A DNA stretch of 64,000 nt, taken from the NCBI GenBank assembly GCA_051955985.1, contig JBQCGD010000079.1, forward strand, positions 1 through 64,000. The letters run 5' to 3'. The position numbers and the translations under genes are program-made. The DNA comes from DATKPA01 sp051955985. GTDB lineage: Bacteria > Planctomycetota > Phycisphaerae > WQYP01. The notes beneath the pieces were generated by a model. That model saw only the letters and a program-made list of their open reading frames with translations. It made no database searches and was not told the origin of the DNA. Positions 51,783 through 60,389 of the stretch are shown here, in pieces; positions within the stretch are counted from its first letter, which is position 1, and each line of letters begins with the position of its first letter.

Positions 51783-53276
51783 ATGCCGACCCCATCCCTC
51801 ACACCGATCACCCCCCCACCTGCAAAGCCGGTCAAAAAGACGTGGCGACGCTTCTTCAAGCGCCTCGCCCTCGGACTCGCCGGACTCCTCATCATCCTTC
51901 TCGTCGTCTTCCTCCTCCTCCCCTCCTGGATCTCCAACGACCAGGGTCGCACCTACGTACTCCAGCAGCTCAACAAACGCACCCGCGCCCAGATCGCCAT
52001 CGGCGAATGGACCCTCGGCTGGTTCCACGCCACCGACCTCCACAATGTCACCATCACCCTCCCCGACCCCCACGGGCAGGGCTCCGTCACCCTCTTCTCC
52101 TCCCCCCATGTCCGTTCCGAGCTCACCCTCTGGTCCCTCTTTTGGGGGCACTATGACCTCGGCACCACCACCATCGAAACGCCCCAGGTCAACCTCACCC
52201 GCTATCCCGACGGCTCCACCTCCTTCGATGCCCTCGTCGATCCCAGCCGCCCCAACCCCTTCCGCAAATTCGCCACCACCCTCCGCGGCGCCGTCCAGTT
52301 CTCCAACGGCTCGCTCACCCTCAATTCCATCGCCACCGGCCAATCCGTCTCCTACTCCAACCTCAAGGCCGCCCTCACCATCGCCTCCCCCTACGCCCCT
52401 TTCCACTTCCAGCTCAACGGCATCTCCCCCGGCCGCACGCTCTCCGTCGCCACCTCCTTCCCCCCGCTCCGCAACTGGTCCAGCAGCAACTGGCCCCAGG
52501 TCCTCGCCACCTCCAGCTTTGACTGCTCCGCCACCAACCTCCCCACCGCCCTGCTTTGCGACTGGACCTCGCTTGATCCGCGCTGGCAGGAGTCCATCGG
52601 GCCCACCCTCTCCGACCTCACCCTTTCCAACCACCCCGCCCCGCCCGGCGACTCCAGCACGCTCGCCCTCCAGTGCCACGGCGCTGCCGGCTCCATTGAC
52701 GCGGTGCTCGCCGCCCACGCTGCCAATCTCCGTTCCCCCGCCACCTTTTCCCTCGCGGATCCCGCCGTCCACCACGTTAATCTTTCCCTCGCCGTCTCCC
52801 CGCCCCTCGCCCGGCTCCTCCGCCACGTCAACCCGCTCTTCGCCGAGCTGCAATCGGGCAACGGCCCCATCAGCCTCTCCCTTGCCGACCTCCAGCTCAA
52901 TTCCGCCGCCTGGAGCAACGCCCAGCTCTCCGCCCGCTTCACCTTTCCCAACATGACCTTCCGCCGCGCCGGCCTCATCGCCCAGCTCCTCAAGCTCGCC
53001 TCCCCCGACCCCGCCGCCACCTCCCTCGCCGCCACCGCCGAACCCTTCCGCCTCCGACTCCTCGACGGCGCCATCAACTACGACAACCTCACCGTCAACT
53101 TCCGCCGCATCCAGCGTCTCACCTTCCGCGGCACCGTCCGCTTCAACGGCGCCCTCAACCTCCTCGCCACCGTCCCCGCAGACTCCGGCCCCGACGGCGC
53201 CACCCTCGGCTCCATGACCGCCGAAATCCCCATCACCGGCACCATCGACCACCCCACCGCCACCCTTCCCCAGTAA
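51783..53276 (+). CDS. AsmA-like membrane-anchored protein
   Basis: 497 residues from ATG 51783. A basic, Pro-rich N-terminus, one membrane helix (RLALGLAGLLIILLVVFLLL, about 25-48), then a long periplasmic beta-rich region typical of AsmA/DUF748 proteins: LTLWSLFWGHYDLGTTTIET, PQVNLTRYPDGSTSFDALVD at the start, and FPNMTFRRAGLIAQLLKLAS and VNFRRIQRLTFRGTVRFNGA near the end. Such proteins help carry lipids between membranes. It implies an outer membrane. Thirty-one bases before the YihY gene, probably one operon. Confidence 0.78.
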   Translation: MPTPSLTPITPPPAKPVKKTWRRFFKRLALGLAGLLIILLVVFLLLPSWISNDQGRTYVLQQLNKRTRAQIAIGEWTLGWFHATDLHNVTITLPDPHGQGSVTLFSSPHVRSELTLWSLFWGHYDLGTTTIETPQVNLTRYPDGSTSFDALVDPSRPNPFRKFATTLRGAVQFSNGSLTLNSIATGQSVSYSNLKAALTIASPYAPFHFQLNGISPGRTLSVATSFPPLRNWSSSNWPQVLATSSFDCSATNLPTALLCDWTSLDPRWQESIGPTLSDLTLSNHPAPPGDSSTLALQCHGAAGSIDAVLAAHAANLRSPATFSLADPAVHHVNLSLAVSPPLARLLRHVNPLFAELQSGNGPISLSLADLQLNSAAWSNAQLSARFTFPNMTFRRAGLIAQLLKLASPDPAATSLAATAEPFRLRLLDGAINYDNLTVNFRRIQRLTFRGTVRFNGALNLLATVPADSGPDGATLGSMTAEIPITGTIDHPTATLPQ

Positions 53277-53307
53277 CAACCTGCTCGCCTCCGGTATAAT
53301 CCTCATC

Positions 53308-54720
53308 ATGTCCACCACCGCCCCCCAATCCACTGTCTCCGACACGCTTCAGAAAGAAACTCAACGCAAACGCCGCCTCATTGCCAAGTCCTGGTGGCCC
53401 AAGGCCCGCCTCGTCGCCAGCGTCTTCTACAACGAAATCCTGCACGTCCGCACCTTCAGCCAGGCCGCCGCGCTTACCTACAAGACCCTCTTCTCTCTCC
53501 TGCCCATCTTCGTCCTCTCCCTCCTGCTTCTCTCCACCATCTCCTCCGCCGGCGGCGGCACCGCCCTCGACGCCACCCTCGAACAGTTCTTCTTCAAGCA
53601 GTTCTCCCTCGACAAACTCCAGGTCACCCGCACCCAGCCCGCCTCCACTTCTTCCGCCACTGACCCCGCCCCCGATGATGAACAACCCGAACAGAACATC
53701 TCCGCCCAGGAACTCATCGCCCCGATCATCAAGAGCGCCAAGGAAGCCGTCACCAATCCCGCCACCGGCCTCGTCGCCTTTGCGATCCTTCTTTACGGCT
53801 CGATCTCCCTGATGATCGTCGTCGAAGGGAGCTTCAACCTCATCTACGGCGCCGTCAAACCCCGGAGCTGGCCCAGGCGCATCATGCTCTATTGGTGCGT
53901 CCTCACCCTCGGCCCTGTCGGCGTCGCCGCCTCCATCGTCTTTGGCCGTCACGCCTACGAAACGGCCTCCTCCATCGCCGGAGGGTGGGTTCTGCTTCCC
54001 CTCAACATCCTCGCCGGGTTCCTCCTCTCCTGGACCCTCGTCTTCATCATGTACAAGCTCATCCCGGACACCCGCGTCCACTGGAAGTCCGCCCTCCTCG
54101 GCTCCTTCATCGCCGCCGTCCTCTGGGAGGGCGGCAAGTGGGGCTTCGGCATCTACGTCCGCCGCGCCGTCGCCCACTCCTGGTATGGCTCCCTCGCCCT
54201 CATCCCCCTTTTCATGCTCTGGATCTATCTCACCTGGTGCGCCATTCTGCTTGGCCTCCAGTCCGCCTACCTTCACCAGTTCTTTCCGCTTCTCCGCCGC
54301 CGCTTCTTCTTTAGCCGCCTCGGCGCGACCATGATTTCCGATGTTCACTGGGTTCTCTCCCTAGGCGTCCTTCTCTACCAGCGTTTTCTCGCGGGAAAAG
54401 GCCTTCACCCCCAGGAAGCCGCTGAAATCCTCATGCTCCCCAACAACGCCGCCGGCCAACTCCTCGACGGCCTCCAAACCGCCGGCATCGTCCACACCAC
54501 CAAGTCCGACACGTACGCCCTTGCCCGCCCGCCCGAAAAAATCACCGCCCACGACCTGCTCCTCGCCGCCCGCGCCCTCTGCCACGCTCCCCCCGAAATC
54601 ACCAACGAGACGCCCATCTCCAAAGCCTACCCCCTCTCCCCCGCGCTGAAGGAACTCGAAGAACTCGAATCCGCGTGGGCGAAAAATCGCACCCTCGCCG
54701 ACCTCGCCACCGCCGGTTGA
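53308..54720 (+). CDS. YihY/BrkB family membrane protein
   Basis: 470 residues. Six membrane helices of the YihY/BrkB family: FSQAAALTYKTLFSLLPIFV with VLSLLLLS, LVAFAILLYGSISLMIVVEG (with SFNLIYG), RIMLYWCVLTLGPVGVAASI, WVLLPLNILAGFLLSWTLVF, ALLGSFIAAVLWEGGKWGFG and LALIPLFMLWIYLTWCAILL. Historically called ribonuclease BN, but that activity belongs to another protein. An acidic loop (about 105-135, DPAPDDEQPEQ) and a C-terminal cytosolic winged-helix-like region (ILMLPNNAAGQLLDGLQTAG) extend the core. Possibly a transporter; role unknown. Confidence 0.9.
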   Translation: MSTTAPQSTVSDTLQKETQRKRRLIAKSWWPKARLVASVFYNEILHVRTFSQAAALTYKTLFSLLPIFVLSLLLLSTISSAGGGTALDATLEQFFFKQFSLDKLQVTRTQPASTSSATDPAPDDEQPEQNISAQELIAPIIKSAKEAVTNPATGLVAFAILLYGSISLMIVVEGSFNLIYGAVKPRSWPRRIMLYWCVLTLGPVGVAASIVFGRHAYETASSIAGGWVLLPLNILAGFLLSWTLVFIMYKLIPDTRVHWKSALLGSFIAAVLWEGGKWGFGIYVRRAVAHSWYGSLALIPLFMLWIYLTWCAILLGLQSAYLHQFFPLLRRRFFFSRLGATMISDVHWVLSLGVLLYQRFLAGKGLHPQEAAEILMLPNNAAGQLLDGLQTAGIVHTTKSDTYALARPPEKITAHDLLLAARALCHAPPEITNETPISKAYPLSPALKELEELESAWAKNRTLADLATAG

Positions 54721-54783
54721 TCCAACGCCTGGGCCACCTCCCCCTTCCCATCCCCATCGCCATTCCGTAAAATGCCTCCCGAA

Positions 54784-54981
54784 ATGACGCACTGGCTCAT
54801 CAACCTTTTCCTCACCTTTATGGAAGTGCTGCGCCGCCTGTGGCAACGCATCACCGGCCGCAAAGCCGTCCCCATCCCGGTCCGAGCCCACCGCTTCACC
54901 CCCCTTTCGCATCCTCACTTGCGTTCTTTGGCTGACCTTCGCGCTCCCACCCCCGGCACCCGCCGCGGACGAGCCCGTTAG
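54784..54981 (+). CDS. Doubtful small ORF
   Basis: 65 residues if begun at ATG 54784. The N-terminus is hydrophobic (MTHWLINLFLTFMEVLRRLW) and the rest basic and low in order. No ribosome site. It lies in the 315-bp gap between the YihY and PSP1 genes, where I see nothing else. It may be a real small membrane protein or chance. Confidence 0.25.
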   Translation: MTHWLINLFLTFMEVLRRLWQRITGRKAVPIPVRAHRFTPLSHPHLRSLADLRAPTPGTRRGRAR

Positions 54982-55035
54982 CCAGCGCCCGCGCGCTCCC
55001 TGCGCGCTTATTTGCCACGCGAGAAGAGGAACCCC

Positions 55036-56583
55036 ATGCCCATCTCCCTGGACCTGATGCCTCTCGAGGAAAAGCCCCCCGAGCCGCCCGCACCCAAAAC
55101 CATCGTCGTCCGCTACGGCTATCTCAAGGAAATCGGCGAATTCCCCTCCGATCTCACCGCCAAGGTGGGCTGCGGCTCGAAGCTGATCATCCGCACCGAC
55201 CGCGGCACCGAAATCGGCGAAATGCTCACCACCCTCTGCGACAACGGCGGCTGCAACAAATCCATCACCCGCGACAAGCTGCTCGACTACATCGAGAAGT
55301 CCGGCGGCCGCGATTACCCGTTTTCCGAAAGCGGCCGCGTCCTCCGCTCCGCCACCGTCCAGGACCTTGCCGAACAATCCAAGCTGGATGAGAACCGCAA
55401 AAAGCACCTGGATCTCGCCCGCGAACTCGTGCGCCGCCACAACCTCCAGATGAAAATCGTCGAGGTGGAGCACCTCCTCGGCGGCGAACGCGTCATCTTC
55501 TACTTCACCTCGGAGCAGCGCATCGATTTCCGCTCGCTCGTCCGCGACCTCGCCCACGAACTCCACACCCGCATCGAGCTCCGCCAGGTCGGCGCACGGG
55601 ATGAAGCCCGCCTCACCGCCGATTACGAAAAGTGCGGCCAGCACTGTTGCTGCAAACAGTTCCTCAAGGTCCTCACGCCGATCTCGATGCGGTCCGCGAA
55701 AGTGCAGAAGGCGACGCTCGATCCGACCAAGATCTCCGGCCGCTGCGGACGCCTCATGTGCTGCCTGCGTTACGAGGACGAAACGTACGAAGAGCTCCGC
55801 AAGAAGCTTCCCAAGCGCAACACCCGCGTGAAGACCGAGGCGGGCGACGCCTGGGTCATCGACGGTCAGATCCTCACGCAGCTCGTCCTCTGCCAGTTCG
55901 ACGACGGCAAGCGCGAAGCGATCCCCATGGAAAAAATCATCGCCTTCGACCAGCCCAAACCGGTCATGGCCGACGGCCGCACCATGCAGACGCCCAACGA
56001 CCGTCCCCCCATGGACATGATGAACGGCGGCCCCGGCGGTCGCCCCCCGCGCGGCTCGCGTCCCCAGGGCGGGCCGCCCATGCAACGCCCCAAACCCGGC
56101 GCTCCCGCGCAAGGCCCCGCAGGCGACCCCCTCGCGAAAAACGGCCCCACCGGCGGCGACCTCACGGCCCAGCCTGATGAAATCGACGAGATGATCGCCG
56201 ACGCCATGGACCCAACGCCGCCCGGCGCAGGCCCCGGCCAGGAAGAAGGCGATCCCCGCGCCGCAACACCTTTGCCCCCCCCGCCGCCCCAGCAGCGTCC
56301 GCCGCAGAATCGCCCGCCGATGAAGATGCGCCCCCTCACGCCCAAGCCTCCCCAAGGCAACCGTCCCCCGCAAAAACAAGGCGGAAACCCGCAGGGCGGC
56401 CAGCGATTCCAACCGCCGCGCCAGGGCGGCAAACCGCAGGGCTTCCGCCCGCCGCAGCAGCAGCAACGTCCACCGCAGCAGCGCCCGCCGCAGAACCAGC
56501 CCCCTGCGCAGCCGCCGGCACCGCCAAGCGCCGAGCAGCAACCGCCGGCGCCGCCTGCCCCGGACACGCCCCCCGCAACATGA
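55036..56583 (+). CDS. PSP1/RicT-like protein with long disordered tail
   Basis: 515 residues from ATG 55036 with AGAGGA five bases upstream. PSP1 domain (VVRYGYLKEIGEFPSDLTAK, then ARELVRRHNLQMKIVEVEHL, RVIFYFTSEQRIDFRSLVRD, about 25-280) with the cysteine clusters YEKCGQHCCCKQFL and GRCGRLMCCLRYE that bind iron-sulfur clusters in RicT/YaaT proteins, which with RicA and RicF control RNase Y. The C-terminal 200 residues are Pro/Gln/Gly/Arg-rich repeats (NRPPQKQGGNPQGG type), clearly disordered. That tail is absent in the Firmicute proteins and may bind RNA or help phase separation. Ends in a terminator shared with arsR. Confidence 0.88.
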   Translation: MPISLDLMPLEEKPPEPPAPKTIVVRYGYLKEIGEFPSDLTAKVGCGSKLIIRTDRGTEIGEMLTTLCDNGGCNKSITRDKLLDYIEKSGGRDYPFSESGRVLRSATVQDLAEQSKLDENRKKHLDLARELVRRHNLQMKIVEVEHLLGGERVIFYFTSEQRIDFRSLVRDLAHELHTRIELRQVGARDEARLTADYEKCGQHCCCKQFLKVLTPISMRSAKVQKATLDPTKISGRCGRLMCCLRYEDETYEELRKKLPKRNTRVKTEAGDAWVIDGQILTQLVLCQFDDGKREAIPMEKIIAFDQPKPVMADGRTMQTPNDRPPMDMMNGGPGGRPPRGSRPQGGPPMQRPKPGAPAQGPAGDPLAKNGPTGGDLTAQPDEIDEMIADAMDPTPPGAGPGQEEGDPRAATPLPPPPPQQRPPQNRPPMKMRPLTPKPPQGNRPPQKQGGNPQGGQRFQPPRQGGKPQGFRPPQQQQRPPQQRPPQNQPPAQPPAPPSAEQQPPAPPAPDTPPAT

Positions 56584-56607
56584 TGGTGTGAAAAATTTCC
56601 GCCCAAC

Positions 56608-56639
56608 AAAAAAGCCCCGCATCCCGCGGGGCTTTTTTT
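56608..56639. terminator. Bidirectional terminator between the PSP1 and arsR genes
   Basis: GCCCCGC-ATCCC-GCGGGGC hairpin flanked by AAAAAA and TTTTTTT, so each strand has a U-tract. The arsR stop codon begins at its right edge. Confidence 0.88.
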
Positions 56640-57003
56640 ATTCCTTGCAGTGTTCGCAGCCGAACTTCGCTTTCGTTTCCTTCAGCCACCCCACCACCGC
56701 ATCCTGGTCCACGTAAAAGTAAACGCTGTTGCACTGCCGCCGCGACTGCACCAGCCCCGCCTTCGCGAGGATCTTCAAATGGTGCGAAATCGTCGGCTGC
56801 GTCAGCCCAAGCTCGTCGGCCAGCTCGATCACGTTGTACATCTGCTCGCAGATCGGCTCACGCGGAAGAATCTGCATGATCCGCAACCGCGTCGGCTCCC
56901 CCAGCGCCGCGAACACCTTCGCGAAGCGGTCATCCGCCGACGAGGGTTTGCCGCCACGCAAGACGCGCCGCGCGCGGGAAGTTATTGCAACGGCTCTCGA
57001 CAT
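56638..57003 (-). CDS. ArsR-family regulator coupled to serA
   Basis: 121 residues. Winged helix: FAKVFAALGEPTRLRIMQIL, then IELADELGLTQPTISHHLKI with AKAGLVQSRRQCNSVYFYVD. The C-terminus ends FGCEHCKE, a CxxC that could bind a metal or report on redox state, with a further Cys at QCNSVYF. The start ATG overlaps the serA stop in TGATG (one shared base), so translation is coupled. It may control its own operon through the palindrome at 58678-58701. Confidence 0.85.
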   Translation of the reverse strand: MSRAVAITSRARRVLRGGKPSSADDRFAKVFAALGEPTRLRIMQILPREPICEQMYNVIELADELGLTQPTISHHLKILAKAGLVQSRRQCNSVYFYVDQDAVVGWLKETKAKFGCEHCKE

Positions 57004-58646
57004 CAGTGCCCGTTTTCCAATGCAGGCAGCTTGATTCCCTTCACCACTTCAAGGTGCGGCTCCGCCCGAAGCGCCGCCAGTGCCTCCGGCGTCGGCTCCG
57101 TGTCCACCTTCAGCAGCATCAACGCCTTATCGCCCTTCCGGCTGATCGTCATGTCCGCAATGTTGATGTTCAATTTCCCGAACGTGTTGCCGACGAGTCC
57201 GATCACGCCCGGCTTGTCCTTGTTCACGATCAACACCATGTTCCCCGCCGGAATCATGTCCATCCAGTATCCCTTGATCCCCAGCACGCGCGGCAGGTTG
57301 TCCGCGAACACCGTCCCGATGATCGTGTGCGTCTTCGTCTCTCCTTCGATCTTCTCCGAGATTTCCAGCTCGATCGAATGCTGGATCGCCCGCTGCACCG
57401 CCTGCCCCATCGTCTCCGAGCGAATCGCAATCCCGCGCCCCTCCGCCAGGTGGAACGCGTTCACCACGTTCAGATTCTCGCTCAGGAACGGCTTGAGCAG
57501 GTTCATCACCGCCAGCCGCTGCAGCGTGTTGGCGATCCGCTTCGGCAATTCGCCGTTGGTCCGCAGCGTGATCGAATCAAACCCCTTCTCCACAATGCTC
57601 GCGAGAATCGTCCCCATGCGCTGCGCCAGATCCGCATACGCCTTTTCCTGCGGCGACAGGTTCACTTCCACCCCGCCGGCATTCACCGCGCCGACCAGCC
57701 CTTGCCCACGCAGATAGGTCAGCAGGCCCGCGACGACGTCTGTCGAAGCGGCCGTCTGCGCTTCCGTCGTCGAAGCGCCCAGGTGCGGAGTCACGACAAC
57801 TTTCGCGCCGAGGTTGAACAGAATCTTCTCGCGTTCAAAAAATGCCGCTTCATCCGAAGCCGCCTTGGGCTCCGGCTCGTACACATCAATTGCCGCACCC
57901 GCCACCTGCCCGGAGGTGATCGCCTCCGCCAGCGCCTGCTCATCGATCAGGCCACCGCGGGCCGCATTGATGAACCGCACGCCCTTCTTGCACTTGGCGA
58001 TCTTCTCCGCGGTCAGCAGCGTCTCGCCGCCCGGCGTGTGCAGCGTGATGTAATCGCACATCGGCAGGAGCGCATCGAAATCCTTGATCATCTTCACCTG
58101 CCCGTCGAGGGCCGTCTCGGCGAAGTAGAACTTGTCGAACGCGACGACTTTCATCTCCAGCCCCAGCGCCCGCTTCGCCACGGCCCGGCCGATGCGCCCG
58201 AAGCCGATCACGCCGAGCGTCTTCCCGGCGAGCTGCGTCCCCATGAACGTGTTGCGATCCCACTTCCCCGAACGCAGCGACGCATCCGCCGCCGGAATCT
58301 TGCGCGACAACGCCATCATCAGCGCCACCGCATGCTCCGCCGTCGTCAACGTGTTCGCGTCCGGCGTGTTCATCACCAGAACGCCGGCTTTCGTCGCCGC
58401 TTCCACATCCACGTTATCCACGCCCACGCCCGCCCGCGCGATCGCCTTGAGCTTCCCCGGGTTCGCCAGTTCCGCCCCCTTGATCGACACGCCCGACCGA
58501 ATGATCACCCCGTCGTAATTCCCCAGCACCTTCGCCAGTTCCCCCTTCTCCCACTTCGGCGTCACCGTCAGCTTCACGTCCGGCTGTTCTTTGAGAATTT
58601 TGAGGCCTTCTTCCGCAAGTTTGTCGGCTACAAGAATGTCGAACAT
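57003..58646 (-). CDS. serA: D-3-phosphoglycerate dehydrogenase (long form)
   Basis: 547 residues from ATG 58646, which has GGAG seven bases upstream; ATG 58652 overlaps the site. Type I PGDH with three parts: substrate/NAD domains (AIARAGVGVDNVDVEAATKA, KTLGVIGFGRIGRAVAKRAL, VRFINAARGGLIDEQALAEA, VVVTPHLGASTTEAQ), the allosteric ASB domain (NGELPKRIANTL) and a C-terminal ACT domain (MVLIVNKDKPGVIGLVGNTF, GDKALMLLKVD). It makes 3-phosphohydroxypyruvate, the first step of serine synthesis. ACT domains usually bind serine for feedback. Operon with arsR. Confidence 0.96.
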   Translation of the reverse strand: MFDILVADKLAEEGLKILKEQPDVKLTVTPKWEKGELAKVLGNYDGVIIRSGVSIKGAELANPGKLKAIARAGVGVDNVDVEAATKAGVLVMNTPDANTLTTAEHAVALMMALSRKIPAADASLRSGKWDRNTFMGTQLAGKTLGVIGFGRIGRAVAKRALGLEMKVVAFDKFYFAETALDGQVKMIKDFDALLPMCDYITLHTPGGETLLTAEKIAKCKKGVRFINAARGGLIDEQALAEAITSGQVAGAAIDVYEPEPKAASDEAAFFEREKILFNLGAKVVVTPHLGASTTEAQTAASTDVVAGLLTYLRGQGLVGAVNAGGVEVNLSPQEKAYADLAQRMGTILASIVEKGFDSITLRTNGELPKRIANTLQRLAVMNLLKPFLSENLNVVNAFHLAEGRGIAIRSETMGQAVQRAIQHSIELEISEKIEGETKTHTIIGTVFADNLPRVLGIKGYWMDMIPAGNMVLIVNKDKPGVIGLVGNTFGKLNINIADMTISRKGDKALMLLKVDTEPTPEALAALRAEPHLEVVKGIKLPALENGH

Positions 58647-58677
58647 CCGCATGCTCCGGGAATATAAGTTTTGTCTC

Positions 58678-58710
58678 GCCCTTCACGGGCAGGTGAAGGG
58701 GTCGAGTATA
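58678..58710 (-). promoter_or_regulatory. Candidate promoter -10 and palindromic operator before serA
   Basis: On the minus strand TATACT (58705-58710) is followed by a perfect 9-6-9 palindrome, CCCCTTCAC ... GTGAAGGGG (58678-58701), which would cover the transcription start; serA begins at 58646. The -35 (TTTATG, 17 bp upstream) is weak. A regulator bound here would block the promoter. The co-transcribed ArsR protein is the obvious candidate. Confidence 0.55.
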
Positions 58711-58789
58711 GGCGAAAGGCGCGCGGGCATAAAGGGGGGCGAACGGCCGACAGAGGGATCGGGAAAACGCGTACTCAGGGCTGGGTCGC

Positions 58790-58809
58790 CGCCGGCTTTA
58801 TTGCCGGCG
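58790..58809. other. GC-rich hairpin element
   Basis: CGCCGGC-TTTATT-GCCGGCG, a perfect 7-bp inverted repeat with an AT loop, between serA and the next minus-strand gene. Single copy in this window. It resembles the small palindromes of other families here. Confidence 0.6.
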
Positions 58810-58855
58810 AACGCTACGGATGGACTGATTCTTAATCGCTCTCGCCCTGTTGCGA

Positions 58856-59176
58856 TCAGGCAGAAATGTCCAGGGATGGCAGCGGAACCGCGAGCGGATG
58901 GCTCGGCTTTGGCGGGGCTGGCGGGGCCGCATCCAGGTTCTGAATCTCGACCTTGTCCTCCGCCTGCTCGCGGGCATTTTCCTGCTGCTGCTGGTGCCCT
59001 CCCCCTTGGCCATCGTCCCGGATCGAATCGACGCCTGTGTCATCCAGTTCTTCGACATCTTCGTTGTGGTGGAGAGCTTTTGCCGACTGCACCTGCCGGG
59101 CACGAAGCGAATCATTCTGTTGGCGCTGCACGGGCGTCAGCGAGGCGGAAAGAGAAGTGGCGGGAATCTGGGTCAC
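58856..59176 (-). CDS. Small hydrophilic protein of unknown function
   Basis: 106 residues if begun at GTG 59176 (VTQIPATSLSASLTPVQRQQ). The frame is open to 59407 but overlaps the plus-strand gene. Helical and charged (NEDVEELDDTGVDSIRDDGQ, QQQQENAREQAEDKVEIQNL), ending in a Pro-rich tail. Not recognised; composition is like short conserved proteins near flagellar or export genes in this phylum, a weak impression. Ribosome site poor. Confidence 0.45.
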   Translation of the reverse strand: MTQIPATSLSASLTPVQRQQNDSLRARQVQSAKALHHNEDVEELDDTGVDSIRDDGQGGGHQQQQENAREQAEDKVEIQNLDAAPPAPPKPSHPLAVPLPSLDISA

Positions 59177-59350
59177 GTCGGCTCTCGTGTAGGCCCGGTC
59201 CGTCGGGAGACCTCGCATCCTGCACCCAAAATATCGACCAAACTCGATACCGATCGTGAGCGAAAGATCACCTTGATGGGGGAATTTTGCATACCAACGC
59301 CACACACACGGCTGCGGGAATTGCTCCGCAAGCCAATGTAAGATGAGATC

Positions 59351-60142
59351 ATGGATATTTCGGGACGTATTCAGGCGACTCTGCGGGAAGCTTTCCCGGA
59401 GCGTCACAAGCTACGCAAGATATACCACTTCATGGCGATCGCTGCCGCAGGCGAGCGCCTGCCGCATGTCGCATTAGACGAAGACTCGGAAGCGCCGGAT
59501 GACAAAGCTCGCTGGCCGAATGAAGCGCTCCGCGTAGCCGGATTGATAAGAATTCTGCCGAAATCGGAAGACTGGGACGGCTTGCATCGTTATGCGAGGG
59601 GCCGGTTCACGCGATGGCTCGGCGATTGGCACCAACTCGCGGTAGCGGCAGATTCTCCCGCGCGCGCCCTCTGGTACCACTGGCTTCTTTTGCTCGCGCG
59701 AAAGAACCTCGGCTTCAACTTCGATCTCACACTTTTGCAGTGGCTGTGGACCAAGGGGTTTTCTTGCCAGGGAGCGTCCGGATTTCTCCATGACCTGGAT
59801 TCCGAAACGCTCTTGGATCGCTTCGTCTACGACGAGCTCACCGCCCTCCACGCCGCCTACAACTCCGCCAAAATCATCGGCGGCCCCGACGCCCCCGCCA
59901 TGATGGACCAGGTCCGCCACGCCATCCGCTGGCACGTCGAAAACACCCAGCCCGACAACACCACCAACGAACCCTGGGCCCTCGCCGCCTTCGCCGCCCT
60001 CGACGACACCCACACCTTCGCCGAGCAGCAGCTCCACGACACCCTCACCTGGCTGCAGAACGCCCCGCCCCTCCCCAACGGCAAAGTCCCCGTCGCCATC
60101 GGCCTGCTCGCCGATGCGGTGATGACCCTCGAAAACTGGTAA
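59351..60142 (+). CDS. Hypothetical soluble protein
   Basis: 263 residues. Not recognised. No membrane segment or signal. Helical throughout (TLREAFPERHKLRKIYHFMA, LWYHWLLLLARKNLGFNFDL, VRHAIRWHVENTQP), without known catalytic motifs. The first half of the gene (to about 59820) has mixed third positions, while the second half is strongly C-ending, as if the two halves had separate histories. The next gene (Trm112-like) starts 40 bp later on the same strand. Confidence 0.65.
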   Translation: MDISGRIQATLREAFPERHKLRKIYHFMAIAAAGERLPHVALDEDSEAPDDKARWPNEALRVAGLIRILPKSEDWDGLHRYARGRFTRWLGDWHQLAVAADSPARALWYHWLLLLARKNLGFNFDLTLLQWLWTKGFSCQGASGFLHDLDSETLLDRFVYDELTALHAAYNSAKIIGGPDAPAMMDQVRHAIRWHVENTQPDNTTNEPWALAAFAALDDTHTFAEQQLHDTLTWLQNAPPLPNGKVPVAIGLLADAVMTLENW

Positions 60143-60182
60143 GCTCCCCGCGTCGCAAACATCCACTCACAAAGGCCCGCGC

Positions 60183-60389
60183 ATGGATCAAAAGCTGCTC
60201 GAACTCGTCGTCTGCCCCATCACCCACTCCAAACTGCACCTCGAAGGGGATGAGCTCGTCTCCGAAATCGCCGGCATCCGTTACCCCATCCGCGACGGCC
60301 TTCCCGTGCTCCTCCCCGATGCCGCCAAGCTCCCCCCCAACACCACCCTCGACCAGCTCCGCGCCCAGCGCCCCGAAAAACGCACCTAA
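60183..60389 (+). CDS. Trm112-like/YcaR small protein
   Basis: 68 residues, the normal size for UPF0434/YcaR. KLLELVVCPITHSKLHLEGD, then LVSEIAGIRYPIRDGLPVLL is the Trm112p pattern. The second cysteine expected in metal-binding members (CPxC) is replaced here, as CPITH, so zinc binding is unlikely. In other bacteria these proteins lie next to lpxK or kdsB; not here. Ends with a four-base overlap with the convergent gene. Confidence 0.85.
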   Translation: MDQKLLELVVCPITHSKLHLEGDELVSEIAGIRYPIRDGLPVLLPDAAKLPPNTTLDQLRAQRPEKRT

